Positions 46,301 to 54,129 of a DNA stretch of 64,000 bases are shown here, one piece after another. The position numbers and the translations under genes were made by a program. The stretch's first letter is position 1. Each line of letters starts with the position of its first letter. The notes beneath the pieces are model-generated. The model searched no databases. It saw only the letters and a program-made list of their open reading frames with translations, and was not told the DNA's origin. Origin of the DNA: an uncultured bacterium (GTDB lineage Bacteria > Bacillota > Clostridia > Oscillospirales > Oscillospiraceae); the NCBI GenBank assembly GCA_949840775.1, contig CATKXO010000003.1:45475-109474 (forward strand). The letters are read 5' to 3'.

Positions 46301-46816
46301 CTGGCCCACCCCCTCCACCTGCTGGCACCGGACATACCCGGCGGCGGCCAGGTCCTCGGCCAGCTGGTTCAGATCGCAGACGCCGCCGGTTTTCAGCTCC
46401 CGGCAGCAGTCCTCCAGGGTGTGGGGGGGCATGGTGCGCTGGAGGAGCCCCTCAACGGTGGCCACCAGGAAGGGGAATTTCCCTGCCGAAACCCTCTGGA
46501 GCAGGGCCAGCCGCTTATGCTCCCACTGGTGGGAGAGGGCGGCGGCGTTGTGGAAGGTGAAGTCCCGGGGCCCCAGCACCGGGACGGTTACCCCGGCGAA
46601 GGCCCCCAAATCCCGGGCCAGCTTTTCCCCCTCGCTCTCGTCGGCGCAAATCACCACAACGGGACGGCGGGTAATGAGCCCGATGCCGGCGGCGATGTGG
46701 ACCCGGTGAATGGCCGCTGCCCCGGACAGGGCCACAGGGGACCGGCCCCCCTCCAGGGCGGAGAGGAGCTGCTGAAATTCCGGGAGACGGCTGAGGGCGG
46801 CGGTAAGCAGTTTCAC
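43316..46816 (-). CDS. mfd: Transcription-repair coupling factor
   Basis: ATP-dependent translocase that removes stalled RNA polymerase and recruits UvrA. 1166 residues: UvrB-like N-domain, RNA-polymerase-interaction domain (LTPGDLVVHEHHGVGRY), RecG-like helicase with Walker A GDVGYGKTE and box DEEQRFG, TRG motif and C-terminal regulatory domain. I start at the GTG at 46816 because GAGG is eight bases upstream; the first GTG at 46825 sits one base from it. The start codon lies inside a parS-like 16-mer. Confidence 0.95.
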   Translation of the reverse strand: MKLLTAALSRLPEFQQLLSALEGGRSPVALSGAAAIHRVHIAAGIGLITRRPVVVICADESEGEKLARDLGAFAGVTVPVLGPRDFTFHNAAALSHQWEHKRLALLQRVSAGKFPFLVATVEGLLQRTMPPHTLEDCCRELKTGGVCDLNQLAEDLAAAGYVRCQQVEGVGQFALRGGILDVFSPGMEAPVRAEFFGDEVDAMGVFDPATQRRTENIETALLLPAAEVLPQLAPGGLAGLSKKIVKLAAKALQNGNKALNKTLEQDGEAIAQGRTFPALDRYLALIYPELACGADYLPPDACVILDQSPRIADRAKSYQWQLEEDVKTLLEQGELDPSCGELALTFLQLLSHLEDFPVVYLDSFTTASYPAPPKALLSITAKQLPPFLASLETAVQDLAHYQNSGFASLVLVSGEQRALDLQALLREQKVKSAVDFQLRELPQPGQVVITVGGLSSGLEYPSINLAVLTEGEKAAAKRSRRRKDATNRQKLKSYADLTPGDLVVHEHHGVGRYVGMVKMPVEGVEQDYVKIAYAGTDVLYVPATQLDLVSKYIGGGEDANETRKLNRLGGQEWEKAKKKAKKAVQDLAKGLIQLYAQRQRQPGYAFAPDSPWQREFEEQFEYTETDDQLRCIGEIKGDMERPTPMDRLLCGDVGYGKTEVAFRAMMKCVLDNKQAAILVPTTVLARQHYLTALRRFQKYPVNIDVVSRFRTPAQMKETLRKVENGEVDILIGTHRLFNKDVRFKDLGLLVVDEEQRFGVQHKEKLKETFKQVDVLTLSATPIPRTLNMALSGIRDMSTLEEPPADRQPVQTYVLEHDWNLIGDAMRRELERGGQVFYLHNRVETIDRTAARIQTLLGEEAAIGVAHGRMTQEAIDDVMARMTDGELNVLVCTTIIETGIDLPNVNTLIMEDADKLGLAQLHQIRGRVGRSSRRAFAYLTYRKGKVLSEVASKRLEAIREFAEFGSGFKIAMRDLEIRGAGNVLGPEQSGFLLSVGYDMYLKLLEEAVLLEQGQPVPTRTECAANLSVSASIPDRYVPSPEQRMDLYRRIAAVRNEEEADELVDELIDRYGEPPRPVNNLLSVALLRATAAQCRISDLAQKGDRLVFTLEEFRLEPFSALCAREKYSKRLVLMPGDVPRFSFRLAKGEDPLRAARQVVEDYARALEA

Positions 46817-46824
46817 GTGGAACA
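46809..46824. promoter_or_regulatory. parS-like site 3, overlapping mfd start
   Basis: AGTTTCACGTGGAACA; two changes from the palindromic consensus (first base and one of the inner A/G positions), close to Bacillus variants with GTGGAACA. It covers the mfd initiation region. Confidence 0.6.
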
Positions 46825-46922
46825 CCTCGATTTTTGACGATTTTTAAGACCACGCAACAACGCCCCTGCCCCCATAAGGGGGAGGGGTGAGGTTGGATAT
46901 CGGTTGTAAAGTGCGGCCTTGG

Positions 46923-47696
46923 TCAGGTAATCTCGTAGTCCTGGCCAAACTGGAGCTCGCCGAAGTTGATGCGGCTGCCGGCGGGGGGACGGTGGTCCTC
47001 ATCCTCGCCATAGTCATCCTCTTCATAGTCCTCCTCGGGAGGAAATTCCTCATCGGCGTAGGAAGCGGCGCCCACGGGGTACTCGGCGGTGTCGGAAAAA
47101 TCCTCCTGCTCCGCCTGGGCCGCCTTGGCGCGCAGATTTTCAGCGGCAGCGGCCTCCATAGCCTGGTTCAGCAGCCGCTGGACGTTGTCGTCAATCTCTG
47201 AGGCCTTTTCCGCCACCGGGTCCTGGGCGGGGGCGGGAGCGGCGGGGCACAGCTCCTCCAGACGGGACAGATATTCCGCCTCCTGGGCGTGAAGGGCCCG
47301 CACCCTCTCTACAAAGGAGGCGGTCTCCTCCTGGGCCTTTTTCAGGCGGTACTCCTCCGCCTCCAGCTCCTTGGCCAGGTCCTCCTTGCGCTTTTCGGCA
47401 TCCTTTTCGGTCTGGGCCAGCATCTGGTCCTTCTTCTCCTCGGCCTCCTTCACCAGCTCGTCCGCCATCCGCTGGGCGGCCAGCAGGGCCTTGCGCATGG
47501 CCTCCTCGGTGGAGCGGTACTCCTCCACCTTGTCCACCAGCACCTTCATCTTGCTTTTCAGCACCGCATTCTCGTTGAACAGCGCGGAGTAGTCCCCGGT
47601 GAGAATGTCCAGAAATTCATCCACCTGGGCCATATTATAGCCGCCGAAAGACGCCTTCTGAAAGGCGCGCTCGGATACTTCCTGTGGTGTGAGCAT
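46923..47696 (-). CDS. divIVA: Cell-division initiation protein DivIVA
   Basis: 257 residues. N-terminal lipid-binding domain MLTPQEVSERAFQKASFGGY with QVDEFLD, then a long coiled coil (about 40-150), and a very acidic tail (EEDYEEDDYGEDEDH). Binds curved membrane at poles and septa and recruits Min proteins. The normal ylm cluster order (yggS-sepF-ylmG-ylmH-divIVA) is kept, but a lipoprotein replaces ylmG-ylmH. Confidence 0.92.
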   Translation of the reverse strand: MLTPQEVSERAFQKASFGGYNMAQVDEFLDILTGDYSALFNENAVLKSKMKVLVDKVEEYRSTEEAMRKALLAAQRMADELVKEAEEKKDQMLAQTEKDAEKRKEDLAKELEAEEYRLKKAQEETASFVERVRALHAQEAEYLSRLEELCPAAPAPAQDPVAEKASEIDDNVQRLLNQAMEAAAAENLRAKAAQAEQEDFSDTAEYPVGAASYADEEFPPEEDYEEDDYGEDEDHRPPAGSRINFGELQFGQDYEIT

Positions 47697-47723
47697 AGTT
47701 GTCCCTCCTGCTCGTTTTCTAAT

Positions 47724-48671
47724 CTAGTAATCCCAGTCGAAGTGCTGGTCCAGTATGACGGGCTGGCCGTCCTCCCAGCTCAGGGTAGTTACCAGCGCCC
47801 CCATGCCGTCCATGTGGACGGAGCCATACACATACTGCCGCAGGGTGATGCCCTGTTCAGCCTTTTTCGAGTGATAGAAGCCGTCGATGTTCCCCGGGGC
47901 CACCGGCCACTCCAGGGCGCCGTCCTCATCGTAGATGGGCTCAAAGGTAAAATCGTGGCCGTGTTCCCGATTGCGCTTCTCATAGCTTGCCAGCCACTCC
48001 ATCAGGTCCAGGGTCTCGGTGTGTCCGGTTTCCAGGACGGTGACCTGGGAGATCATAGTCTCCTCATCCAGCGTGGCCTCAATGTTATACCCGTACTCCG
48101 GGATGGGCAGGAAGGCCGGTTCCGCATCCTGAAAGGCCACGGCGTACACGTCAATGTTACCCGCGCCCCCGGCGGAGATGGTGTCGAACCACAGGGCCAG
48201 CACCGGGTTCCCGGACCGGTCCGTAGTCCAGCAGGAGCCGGTGCGCTCTGAGTCCTCTGGAGGAAAGTAATAGGGATTTAAAATAAAGCCGCCGCTGTCC
48301 TCCCAGCCCAAGGGAAGCTCCCAAACGGTCTCCCCCTTGGTCACCACAAGGGTGTAGGGGCGTATCCCGTTCCCCTCGAACAGCTTCTCCGGCGCGGACT
48401 CGTTGCCAAAGTAGCACTTCTCCGCCCGGAGCTCCACCAGCTCCTCCGTACCGTCGCCGTCCATGTCCACCTGCCAGCTCTCCACCGCCATGGGGTAGGG
48501 GGAGGCGGGGTCGTCCACAAGGGCGGGATCACCGTGTCTGTCCGCCACCGGCTCCCCAGATGCGGCGGGCTGCTCCGGGGGCGGAGCGGACCGGTCAGGC
48601 AGGGCAGGTTCTCCGGCGGCGCACCCGGCCAGCAGAATGGCCAGGGAGAGGGCAAGGATTCTCTGTTTCAT
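47724..48671 (-). CDS. Lipoprotein with calcium-loop motif
   Basis: 315 residues. Signal peptide with lipobox LLAGC (Cys about 17), Pro/Ala spacer, then a beta-rich domain starting with DMDGDGTEELVEL, an EF-hand-like calcium loop as in FG-GAP/integrin-like repeats. Rest unassigned. It sits between sepF and divIVA, where ylmG and ylmH would be expected; its role in division is only suggested by place. Confidence 0.75.
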   Translation of the reverse strand: MKQRILALSLAILLAGCAAGEPALPDRSAPPPEQPAASGEPVADRHGDPALVDDPASPYPMAVESWQVDMDGDGTEELVELRAEKCYFGNESAPEKLFEGNGIRPYTLVVTKGETVWELPLGWEDSGGFILNPYYFPPEDSERTGSCWTTDRSGNPVLALWFDTISAGGAGNIDVYAVAFQDAEPAFLPIPEYGYNIEATLDEETMISQVTVLETGHTETLDLMEWLASYEKRNREHGHDFTFEPIYDEDGALEWPVAPGNIDGFYHSKKAEQGITLRQYVYGSVHMDGMGALVTTLSWEDGQPVILDQHFDWDY

Positions 48672-48689
48672 AAAAATACTCCATTGTGG

Positions 48690-48767
48690 GTAGGGGCGGC
48701 CTTTGGCCGCCCGTGGGACCTTCGGACCTGTAAGTTTCCCCGCGGGCGGCCAAAGGCCGCCCCTACA
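48690..48767. repeat. Complete dispersed palindromic repeat (type example)
   Basis: GTAGGGGCGGCCTTTGGCCG-CCCG, a 31-base spacer with its own GGGACCTTCGGACC stem, then CGGGCGGCCAAAGGCCG-CCCCTACA. The two arms are mirror images and each folds on itself. Confidence 0.9.
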
Positions 48768-48784
48768 GACCGCAATATTCCTCT

Positions 48785-49294
48785 TTAGAAATACAGCCCG
48801 TTGTTTTCCAGCTCGTCGATGAGGTCGCCCAGGATGTCCACGTTGTAGGGGGTGATGATGTAGGTGGAGATGGCCACCTTCTTGATCTTGCCCTCGTTGG
48901 CGTAGGACACGCCGGCCAGAAAGTCCAGCAGGCGGCGGGCGATTTCGCCGTTGGTGGACTCCAGGTTGAGGACCACAGTGCGCTTCTCCCGCAGGTGGTC
49001 GGCGATGGAGGAGGCGTCCTCAAACCGCTCGGGCTTTACCAGCACCACCTGGAGCTGGGTGGCCGCCCGGATGTTGACCACTTTGTTGGAGCGGCGGTCG
49101 TCTTCAGCGGGAGCACTGTAGCTGTTATAGGAGCTGCCGTAGCTGCTGCTGTAGCCGCTGTCTCTGGGGGCGCGGTCGGCGGACCGCTCCCGGCGCTCTA
49201 CCGGGCGGGGGGAGACATCGAAATCCTCGTAATCGTCCTCTTCCTCGTCCTCATAGGGGTGGGCGATTTTCTTGAGCTCATCAAAAATTCCCAT
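48785..49294 (-). CDS. sepF: Cell division protein SepF
   Basis: 169 residues. N-terminal amphipathic helix MGIFDELKKIA for membrane binding, a low-complexity Ser/Tyr/Asp linker, then the SepF fold (about 78-165: TQLQVVLVKPERFEDASSIA, KRTVVLNLE, RRLLDFLAGVSYA). Tethers FtsZ to the membrane. Downstream of yggS as usual. Confidence 0.95.
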   Translation of the reverse strand: MGIFDELKKIAHPYEDEEEDDYEDFDVSPRPVERRERSADRAPRDSGYSSSYGSSYNSYSAPAEDDRRSNKVVNIRAATQLQVVLVKPERFEDASSIADHLREKRTVVLNLESTNGEIARRLLDFLAGVSYANEGKIKKVAISTYIITPYNVDILGDLIDELENNGLYF

Positions 49295-49346
49295 CAGTTA
49301 ATCCTCTTTTCTCGAAGTAAAAATAGTGATATGGGCAGATCGCCGC

Positions 49347-50057
49347 TCAGTGGGCGGGGCTCATGGGAGGACGGGGTCCAAAGAGGGCGGTGCCCACCCG
49401 GACCAGGGTGGCGCCCTCGGCGATGGCGTCCTCATAGTCGCCGCTCATGCCCATAGAAAGACAGTCCACAACACTATGATTATCCGACATTTTCCCAATT
49501 ATGTCAACAAGAAAATGGCGCATCCCGGCAAAATATTTTCGGTTGTCCCCCGGAAGCGCTGCAACGGGCGGGATTGCCATCAATCCCCGCAGACGGACGT
49601 GGGGACAGCTCAGGGCGGCCTCGGCCAGGGCGGGGAGCTGTTCGGGCAAAATACCCCCTTTGCTCTCCTCCCGGGCGATGTTCACCTCCAGGAGGATGTC
49701 CTGGATGATGCCCAGCTTGTCCGCCTGGGCGTCGATGGCCCGGAGCAGCCGCTCTGAATCCACCGAGTGGATCAGGGCCACCCTGCCCACCACCTGGCGC
49801 ACCTTGTTGGTCTGGAGGTGGCCGATAAAGTGGACCTCCGCCCCGGCGTAAGCGTCCGCAGCCAGATGTGCGGTGAGCTCCTGCACCCGGTTTTCGCCGC
49901 ACACCCGGATACCGGCGGCGACGGCGGCCCGGACCATCTCGTCGGTCTGCACCTTGGTGGCGGCGCAGAGGGTGACGGAAGCCGGGTCCCGCCCTGCGGC
50001 CCGGGCGGCGGCGGCAATCCTATCCTGAACAGCTTTTACATTTTGGGACAGATCCAT
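49347..50057 (-). CDS. yggS: PLP homeostasis protein YggS/YlmE
   Basis: 236 residues, alanine-racemase-like TIM barrel. PLP lysine is Lys35 in LCAATKVQTDEM; also GENRVQEL, HFIGHLQTNKVRQVV and a late LSMGMSGDYEDAI and VRVGTALFG. Binds PLP and buffers its supply. Upstream of sepF as in most Firmicutes. Confidence 0.95.
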   Translation of the reverse strand: MDLSQNVKAVQDRIAAAARAAGRDPASVTLCAATKVQTDEMVRAAVAAGIRVCGENRVQELTAHLAADAYAGAEVHFIGHLQTNKVRQVVGRVALIHSVDSERLLRAIDAQADKLGIIQDILLEVNIAREESKGGILPEQLPALAEAALSCPHVRLRGLMAIPPVAALPGDNRKYFAGMRHFLVDIIGKMSDNHSVVDCLSMGMSGDYEDAIAEGATLVRVGTALFGPRPPMSPAH

Positions 50058-50087
50058 AAAAATTCCTTCTCTCTATCTGGAATGGGG

Positions 50088-51377
50088 TTACCCCTCCAGG
50101 CGCAGTCCGTCCTGGAGTCCGGTGCCCTGGATGATAACGGCGTCACCGTCCCGCAGCACCTTGCGCCCGGCGCCTACGGGCCGGACCACGTAGTAGTCGG
50201 CGCCCTCGTGCACAATGGCCACCTCCCTGGACTCGGTGCGGCCGTTAATCAGGGCATAGACCACAGTCCGGGTGGGTACGGCGGCACTGGAGGATGGGGG
50301 GGCGCTGGAGGAGGCGCCGGAGTCCTTCTGGACAATTTCCTCCAGGTGGAGGGCCTCCTTGGGAATGCGCAGGCCCGACCAGCTCTCAAAGATCAGCTCC
50401 ACCGTCTGGTGGCGCAGCAGAGTGGTAAGGGTGAGGTAGCGGTTGGAGGAGAAGACCACCAGGGTCCGCCCCCCCTCTGTGGGTCCGATGCGCTCCACTG
50501 TCATGTTTACGTCCCGGTGCAGCTCACCGGAGAAGCGGAGGACGGCGGTTTCGCCCTCCTCCAGCCGGCCGGCGGCGTCCTTGGGCAGATTGGCGGCAAA
50601 ATACCAGGTGCTGTCAGTAATCAGCTTGCCCATGGAACCGCTGTCCTCCCCGGCGGGATTGTTGATGAGCTCCTGTAAAGAGGAGGGGGTGAGCTGGTAG
50701 ACGCTCTCCGGGGTGAGGCGGCTTTCGTAGCCGTCCACCAGACTGGAGAACACCCCGGGCACCGGGGCAGTGACCTGGACGGTGGCGCTGGCCGACTGGC
50801 GGGTGAGGACCTCCAGCTCCTCCCGCAAATCCCGCAGCCGGGCGGACAGGCCGGCGGAGGTGATGCCTTCACCATAGGTGTAGCCCCGCTTGAGCACGCT
50901 GCTCTTGACGTTCATGGCCTGGGCGCGCAGCTGGGTATAGCTCCCCAGGGCGTAGGAGGCCCGCAGGTCCACCACCGCCTGGAGGATGTCCTCGTCCAGC
51001 CGGGCGGCGGACTCCAGGCCGCCGGACTGGGCGATGGCCTCCTCCAGCAGCTGGATATCCATTTCCAGCTCCTCGATGTGGGCCTGGCTGGCCTGGGCCT
51101 GGCTGTCCCGGTAGACAAGGGCCACCTGCTGGCCCTTGCCCACCTTTTCCCCCTCGGCCCTGGTGATCTCCAGAATGCCGGACTGGGCGGAGAGCAGCAG
51201 GGCCTCCCGTACCACCAGCCCCTCCGCCGCCACGCTGTCGTTGGCGGTGTAGGAGTAGGCCTGGACGGTGCGGTAGGGCTCATTCAGCACGTTAAAGGCG
51301 TAGCTGCCGAAGTAGAGGGCCAGGACCGCGGCCATAGCCAGGATCACAAAGGTAATCAGGGATTTTCCTTGCTTCAT
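50088..51377 (-). CDS. HlyD-like membrane-fusion family protein
   Basis: 429 residues from the ATG at 51377. One N-terminal membrane segment (about 8-27), a biotinyl-lipoyl-like half (SGILEITRAEGEKVGKGQQV), a helical hairpin (about 105-215), the second lipoyl half (VTAPVPGVFSSLVDG) and beta-barrel parts. HlyD-type adaptors normally serve efflux pumps, but no pump gene is near; in clostridia this protein travels with yggS-sepF. Function therefore open. Confidence 0.8.
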   Translation of the reverse strand: MKQGKSLITFVILAMAAVLALYFGSYAFNVLNEPYRTVQAYSYTANDSVAAEGLVVREALLLSAQSGILEITRAEGEKVGKGQQVALVYRDSQAQASQAHIEELEMDIQLLEEAIAQSGGLESAARLDEDILQAVVDLRASYALGSYTQLRAQAMNVKSSVLKRGYTYGEGITSAGLSARLRDLREELEVLTRQSASATVQVTAPVPGVFSSLVDGYESRLTPESVYQLTPSSLQELINNPAGEDSGSMGKLITDSTWYFAANLPKDAAGRLEEGETAVLRFSGELHRDVNMTVERIGPTEGGRTLVVFSSNRYLTLTTLLRHQTVELIFESWSGLRIPKEALHLEEIVQKDSGASSSAPPSSSAAVPTRTVVYALINGRTESREVAIVHEGADYYVVRPVGAGRKVLRDGDAVIIQGTGLQDGLRLEG

Positions 51378-51410
51378 AGGGGTTCTCTCTTTCTGTTCAG
51401 GCAAAAAGGA

Positions 51411-51477
51411 TGTGGGGCCCGCCGCCTTCGGCGGGCCATAATCCGTGAATGCCCCGGCCCCTTGGCCGGGGCCCACA
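51411..51477. repeat. Dispersed palindromic repeat, TGTGGG subtype
   Basis: TGTGGGGCCCGCCGCCTTCG-GCGGGCC on the left, GCCCCGGCCCCTTGGCCGGG-GC on the right, ending CCCACA; the spacer is about 20 bases. Between the HlyD-like gene and hfq. Confidence 0.85.
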
Positions 51478-51479
51478 TT

Positions 51480-51725
51480 TTACATGTCCTCCCCCGCCTC
51501 TGTCAGCGGCACAGGCCGCTCCGGGACAATGGTGGAGATGGCGTGCTTGTAGATAATCTGCTGCTTGCCGTCGCTGTTGAGAACGACGGTGAAGGCGTCG
51601 AAGCCGGTGATGAAGCCCCGCATCTGAAAGCCGTTCATCAAAAACATGGTGACGTTCCGCCGCTCCCGGCGGGCCTGAGTGAGGAAGATGTCCTGAAGGT
51701 TGTTGATTTTCTGTGTAGTTGGCAT
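51480..51725 (-). CDS. hfq: RNA chaperone Hfq
   Basis: 81 residues from the ATG at 51725 (AAAGGAG eight bases upstream). Sm fold: [39 protein letters not shown], and the Sm2 motif [11 protein letters not shown]. Hexamer that binds sRNAs and mRNAs. Next to miaA, the common arrangement. Confidence 0.96.
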   Translation of the reverse strand: MPTTQKINNLQDIFLTQARRERRNVTMFLMNGFQMRGFITGFDAFTVVLNSDGKQQIIYKHAISTIVPERPVPLTEAGEDM

Positions 51726-51790
51726 ATGTAGCACTCCTTTTTCTTTTTAAGAGCGGAGCTTGATGGCATCCCGGCTCTTTCGTGCCACTA

Positions 51791-52732
51791 CTATATACCA
51801 ATTTCTTCCAGATATGCTGTCGAACGCTGGAGGACCTCCGCAAAATTTGGCTCGGTCCCCCACAGAAGGGTTTTTGCCTCCCTGTTGCGGCGAAACCAGG
51901 TGCGCTGCCGCTTGGCGTACTGCCGGGACCTGAGCTTGATTTCCTCCGCCGCAGCCCGGATATCCCCGTCTCCCAGGAGAGCGGCGGCCATCTCCTTGTA
52001 GCCAATGGCCTGCATGGCGGTGCACCGCTGGGGGACGCCGCTGTCCAGCAACCCCCGCACCTCCTCTGCCAGGCCGGCCTCCATCATCCGGTCCACCCGC
52101 CGGTCGATGCGGTCCCACATGTCCTCCCGGCGCTGAAAGTCCAGGCTGAGGGTGACGGCGCTGTACCGGGGAGGGGCGGCCTTTGTGTCCTTGTTGTGCT
52201 GGGTGATGGTTTTGCCGGTGGTGAGGAAAACCTCCAATGCCCGGACGATGCGCTTGCCGTCGTTGGGGTGGAGCCGGGCAGCGGCCTCCGGATCGGCCTG
52301 GGCCAGCTCCCGGAGGAGGACCGCCCCCCCCTCCCTGGCATACCGCCCCTCCAGCTCAGCGCGCAGGGGGCTGTTTTCGTCGAAGGCGGCGAAGGTCCGG
52401 CCGGACAGCAGGGAGTCGATATACAGCCCCGTCCCCCCGGCCAGGATGGGCAGCTTTCCCCGGGTGAGGATGCCGTCCGCGGCGGCGGCGGCCATGTCCA
52501 CATACCGGGCCACGGAGAAGTCCTCCTCCGGGCCGGCCACGTCGATCATGTGGTGGGGGACGCCCTGCATCTCTTCGGGGGTGGGCTTGGCGGTGCCGAT
52601 GTCCATGCGGCGGTAAATCTGCATGGAGTCGGCGGATACCACCTCGCCGTTGTACCGCTTGGCCAGCTCCACCGCAAGCCAGGTTTTCCCCGATGCCGTG
52701 GGGCCGGTGATGACGATGATTTTTGGGGGCAT
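51791..52732 (-). CDS. miaA: tRNA dimethylallyltransferase
   Basis: Adds the dimethylallyl group to A37 of tRNAs reading U-initial codons; MiaB then methylthiolates it. 313 residues from the ATG at 52732 (MPPKIIVITGPTASGKT; AAGGAGG eight bases upstream; an ATG at 52738 is too close). Also DSMQIYRRMDIGTAKPT, GGTGLYIDSLL and the C-terminal RQYAKRQRTWFRR. miaB is 7 kb away on the same strand. Confidence 0.96.
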   Translation of the reverse strand: MPPKIIVITGPTASGKTWLAVELAKRYNGEVVSADSMQIYRRMDIGTAKPTPEEMQGVPHHMIDVAGPEEDFSVARYVDMAAAAADGILTRGKLPILAGGTGLYIDSLLSGRTFAAFDENSPLRAELEGRYAREGGAVLLRELAQADPEAAARLHPNDGKRIVRALEVFLTTGKTITQHNKDTKAAPPRYSAVTLSLDFQRREDMWDRIDRRVDRMMEAGLAEEVRGLLDSGVPQRCTAMQAIGYKEMAAALLGDGDIRAAAEEIKLRSRQYAKRQRTWFRRNREAKTLLWGTEPNFAEVLQRSTAYLEEIGI

Positions 52733-52759
52733 AGACATCGCCTCCTTGAAAGATAAAGC

Positions 52760-52787
52760 CCCCCGGAGAGCGGCCACTCTCCGGGGG
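52760..52787 (-). terminator. Terminator of the XRE gene at 52886
   Basis: CCCCCGGAGAG/CTCTCCGGGGG with a 6-base loop; on the minus strand it is followed by GCTTTATC, so it can end the XRE transcript before miaA. Confidence 0.65.
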
Positions 52788-52885
52788 TTGCCTGTGGAGC
52801 CAGAAAATCCTTATCCTAATCGGCTGATATCATTATACCACAGCCGCCTAGGAGTATGCAAGAGTTCCCGGAGAAATTATTTGAT

Positions 52886-53128
52886 TCAGTTTTTCTTCCG
52901 CTTATAGGGCTTCGGCTCGTCTGTCAGCCCCAGCAGGTAGTCGGCGGAGACGTTGTAGTGCTGACAGATCAAGGCAAACTTGGGAAGGGTCGTCCCTTTT
53001 TTGCCGTTTTCGATATCGCTGATTTGAGGAACGGAAACATCTATAATTTCAGCCAGAGCGGGCTGTTTTTCACCGGAGCTTTCCCGCAGTTCCCGCAGTC
53101 TGCGCCCAAAAAGAATTGGATCAAACAT
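52886..53128 (-). CDS. Small XRE-family regulator
   Basis: 80 residues, Cro/CI helix-turn-helix LRELRESSGEKQPALAEIID, VSVPQISDIENGKK, KFALICQHYNVSADYLLG. ATG at 53128 with AAGGGG seven bases upstream. Divergent from the gene at 53205 across a short AT-rich gap whose promoter overlaps the likely operator. Confidence 0.87.
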   Translation of the reverse strand: MFDPILFGRRLRELRESSGEKQPALAEIIDVSVPQISDIENGKKGTTLPKFALICQHYNVSADYLLGLTDEPKPYKRKKN

Positions 53129-53139
53129 AAAATAACCCC

Positions 53140-53168
53140 TTGACAAGTTAACAAATTACTAATATAAT
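53140..53168 (+). promoter_or_regulatory. Consensus sigma-A promoter in the XRE divergent gap
   Basis: TTGACA (53140-53145), 17-base spacer, TATAAT (53163-53168). AAGTTAACAAATTAC and AACTAACAAAC repeats in and after it could be operator half-sites for the XRE protein. Confidence 0.8.
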
Positions 53169-53204
53169 AAACTTAATAAATAACTAACAAACGGAGGCAC
53201 AGAC

Positions 53205-53462
53205 ATGAACAGTCTGCTCTATCAATTATATACCGGAGACTATGATACTACCCTGGAGCGGGATAAAAGGCAAAGAGAACTGGATCGAAAAATATACGAT
53301 GAGTGGGAAAAGGTGCAGAAAATGTTTGGCGACAGCTTTATGGACCGGCTGTTTGAGCTAGAAGGAGAGAGGGAGGAGCTACGGGAATTTTTATACTTCC
53401 GGAAAGGTTTCTCCTTGGGTATCCAGCTTATACTGGAAGCCCTCACATCGGCCACTGCGTGA
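53205..53462 (+). CDS. Small helical protein, DUF6809-like
   Basis: 85 residues: MNSLLYQLYTGDYDTTLERD, then a charged helical middle and FLYFRKGFSLGIQLILEAL at the end. The LYxGxY start and the late FxxGFxLGxxLxxE pattern resemble a family I remember as DUF6809, which often sits beside XRE regulators. ACGGAGG upstream of the ATG. Its last 20 bases overlap the convergent gene. Confidence 0.75.
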   Translation: MNSLLYQLYTGDYDTTLERDKRQRELDRKIYDEWEKVQKMFGDSFMDRLFELEGEREELREFLYFRKGFSLGIQLILEALTSATA

Positions 53463-54117
53463 CTGCGTTGTACGCCGCCCGGGCCAGGTCCAGAAAGCGG
53501 TCCATCCGGGGGAAGAACTCCTCCTCCACCCGCCGGGCCTCCCGGGCCTGCTCCTCCTCAGAGCCGTAGATGGCTGTGTACTCCCCCCTGGTGCCCAGAT
53601 ACCAGCCCCCGCCGTCGCCGCTGTATATGGCGTGGGCGGTGGTGACGGTAATCAGGTGCAGGCCCTCCTCCCCCGGGCCGGGGCGGATCTCCACCTTTTC
53701 GCCGGGACAGGCCAGCAGGGCGTTGCGGAACTCCAGGCTGCCCAGCACCAGCTTGGTGAAGGGGGTATGGTCAGAGCGGATGAGCCGCTTTTTGGTCACC
53801 TCGGGGTAGCCGAAATCCGCGGGCAGGATGGCGCTCTCAGGCAGGCCGGGCACCGCCTTCAAAAGGCCGTTCACCCCAACCGACAGGGCCCGTTCCGCCC
53901 CGACGGTCAGCTTGTAGGGCTTGGCCAGGGTGAGGGGGATTCGGGCGCGGGCGTAGTGGAAGGTGCCGCCCTGTCCGCCCCCCGCCGTAGCGATGTCCAC
54001 GACCAGCGGGCGCTCCCTGAAGGTGAGCATCAGCATCCCGTCATCGGAATCCCGGTCCGCCAAAAACATCCCGCCGTGACTTTTGTGGTACTGGTAGAGA
54101 CAATCGTTCCAGGCCAT
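53443..54117 (-). CDS. Conserved protein next to mutL, unknown
   Basis: 224 residues, soluble, no signal peptide or repeats. Segments such as GGMFLADRDSDDGMLMLTFR, FPRMDRFLDLARAAYN and GFGYPEV-like parts give no family that I know. It starts 12 bases after the mutL stop and is probably in the same operon, so a repair link is possible but unproven. Confidence 0.7.
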   Translation of the reverse strand: MAWNDCLYQYHKSHGGMFLADRDSDDGMLMLTFRERPLVVDIATAGGGQGGTFHYARARIPLTLAKPYKLTVGAERALSVGVNGLLKAVPGLPESAILPADFGYPEVTKKRLIRSDHTPFTKLVLGSLEFRNALLACPGEKVEIRPGPGEEGLHLITVTTAHAIYSGDGGGWYLGTRGEYTAIYGSEEEQAREARRVEEEFFPRMDRFLDLARAAYNAVTQWPM

Positions 54118-54129
54118 GGAAGCCTCCTT

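Noticed and set aside
46817-46825. mfd start at the first GTG (46825)
   Set aside because: Only one base separates it from GAGG; the GTG at 46816 has normal spacing.
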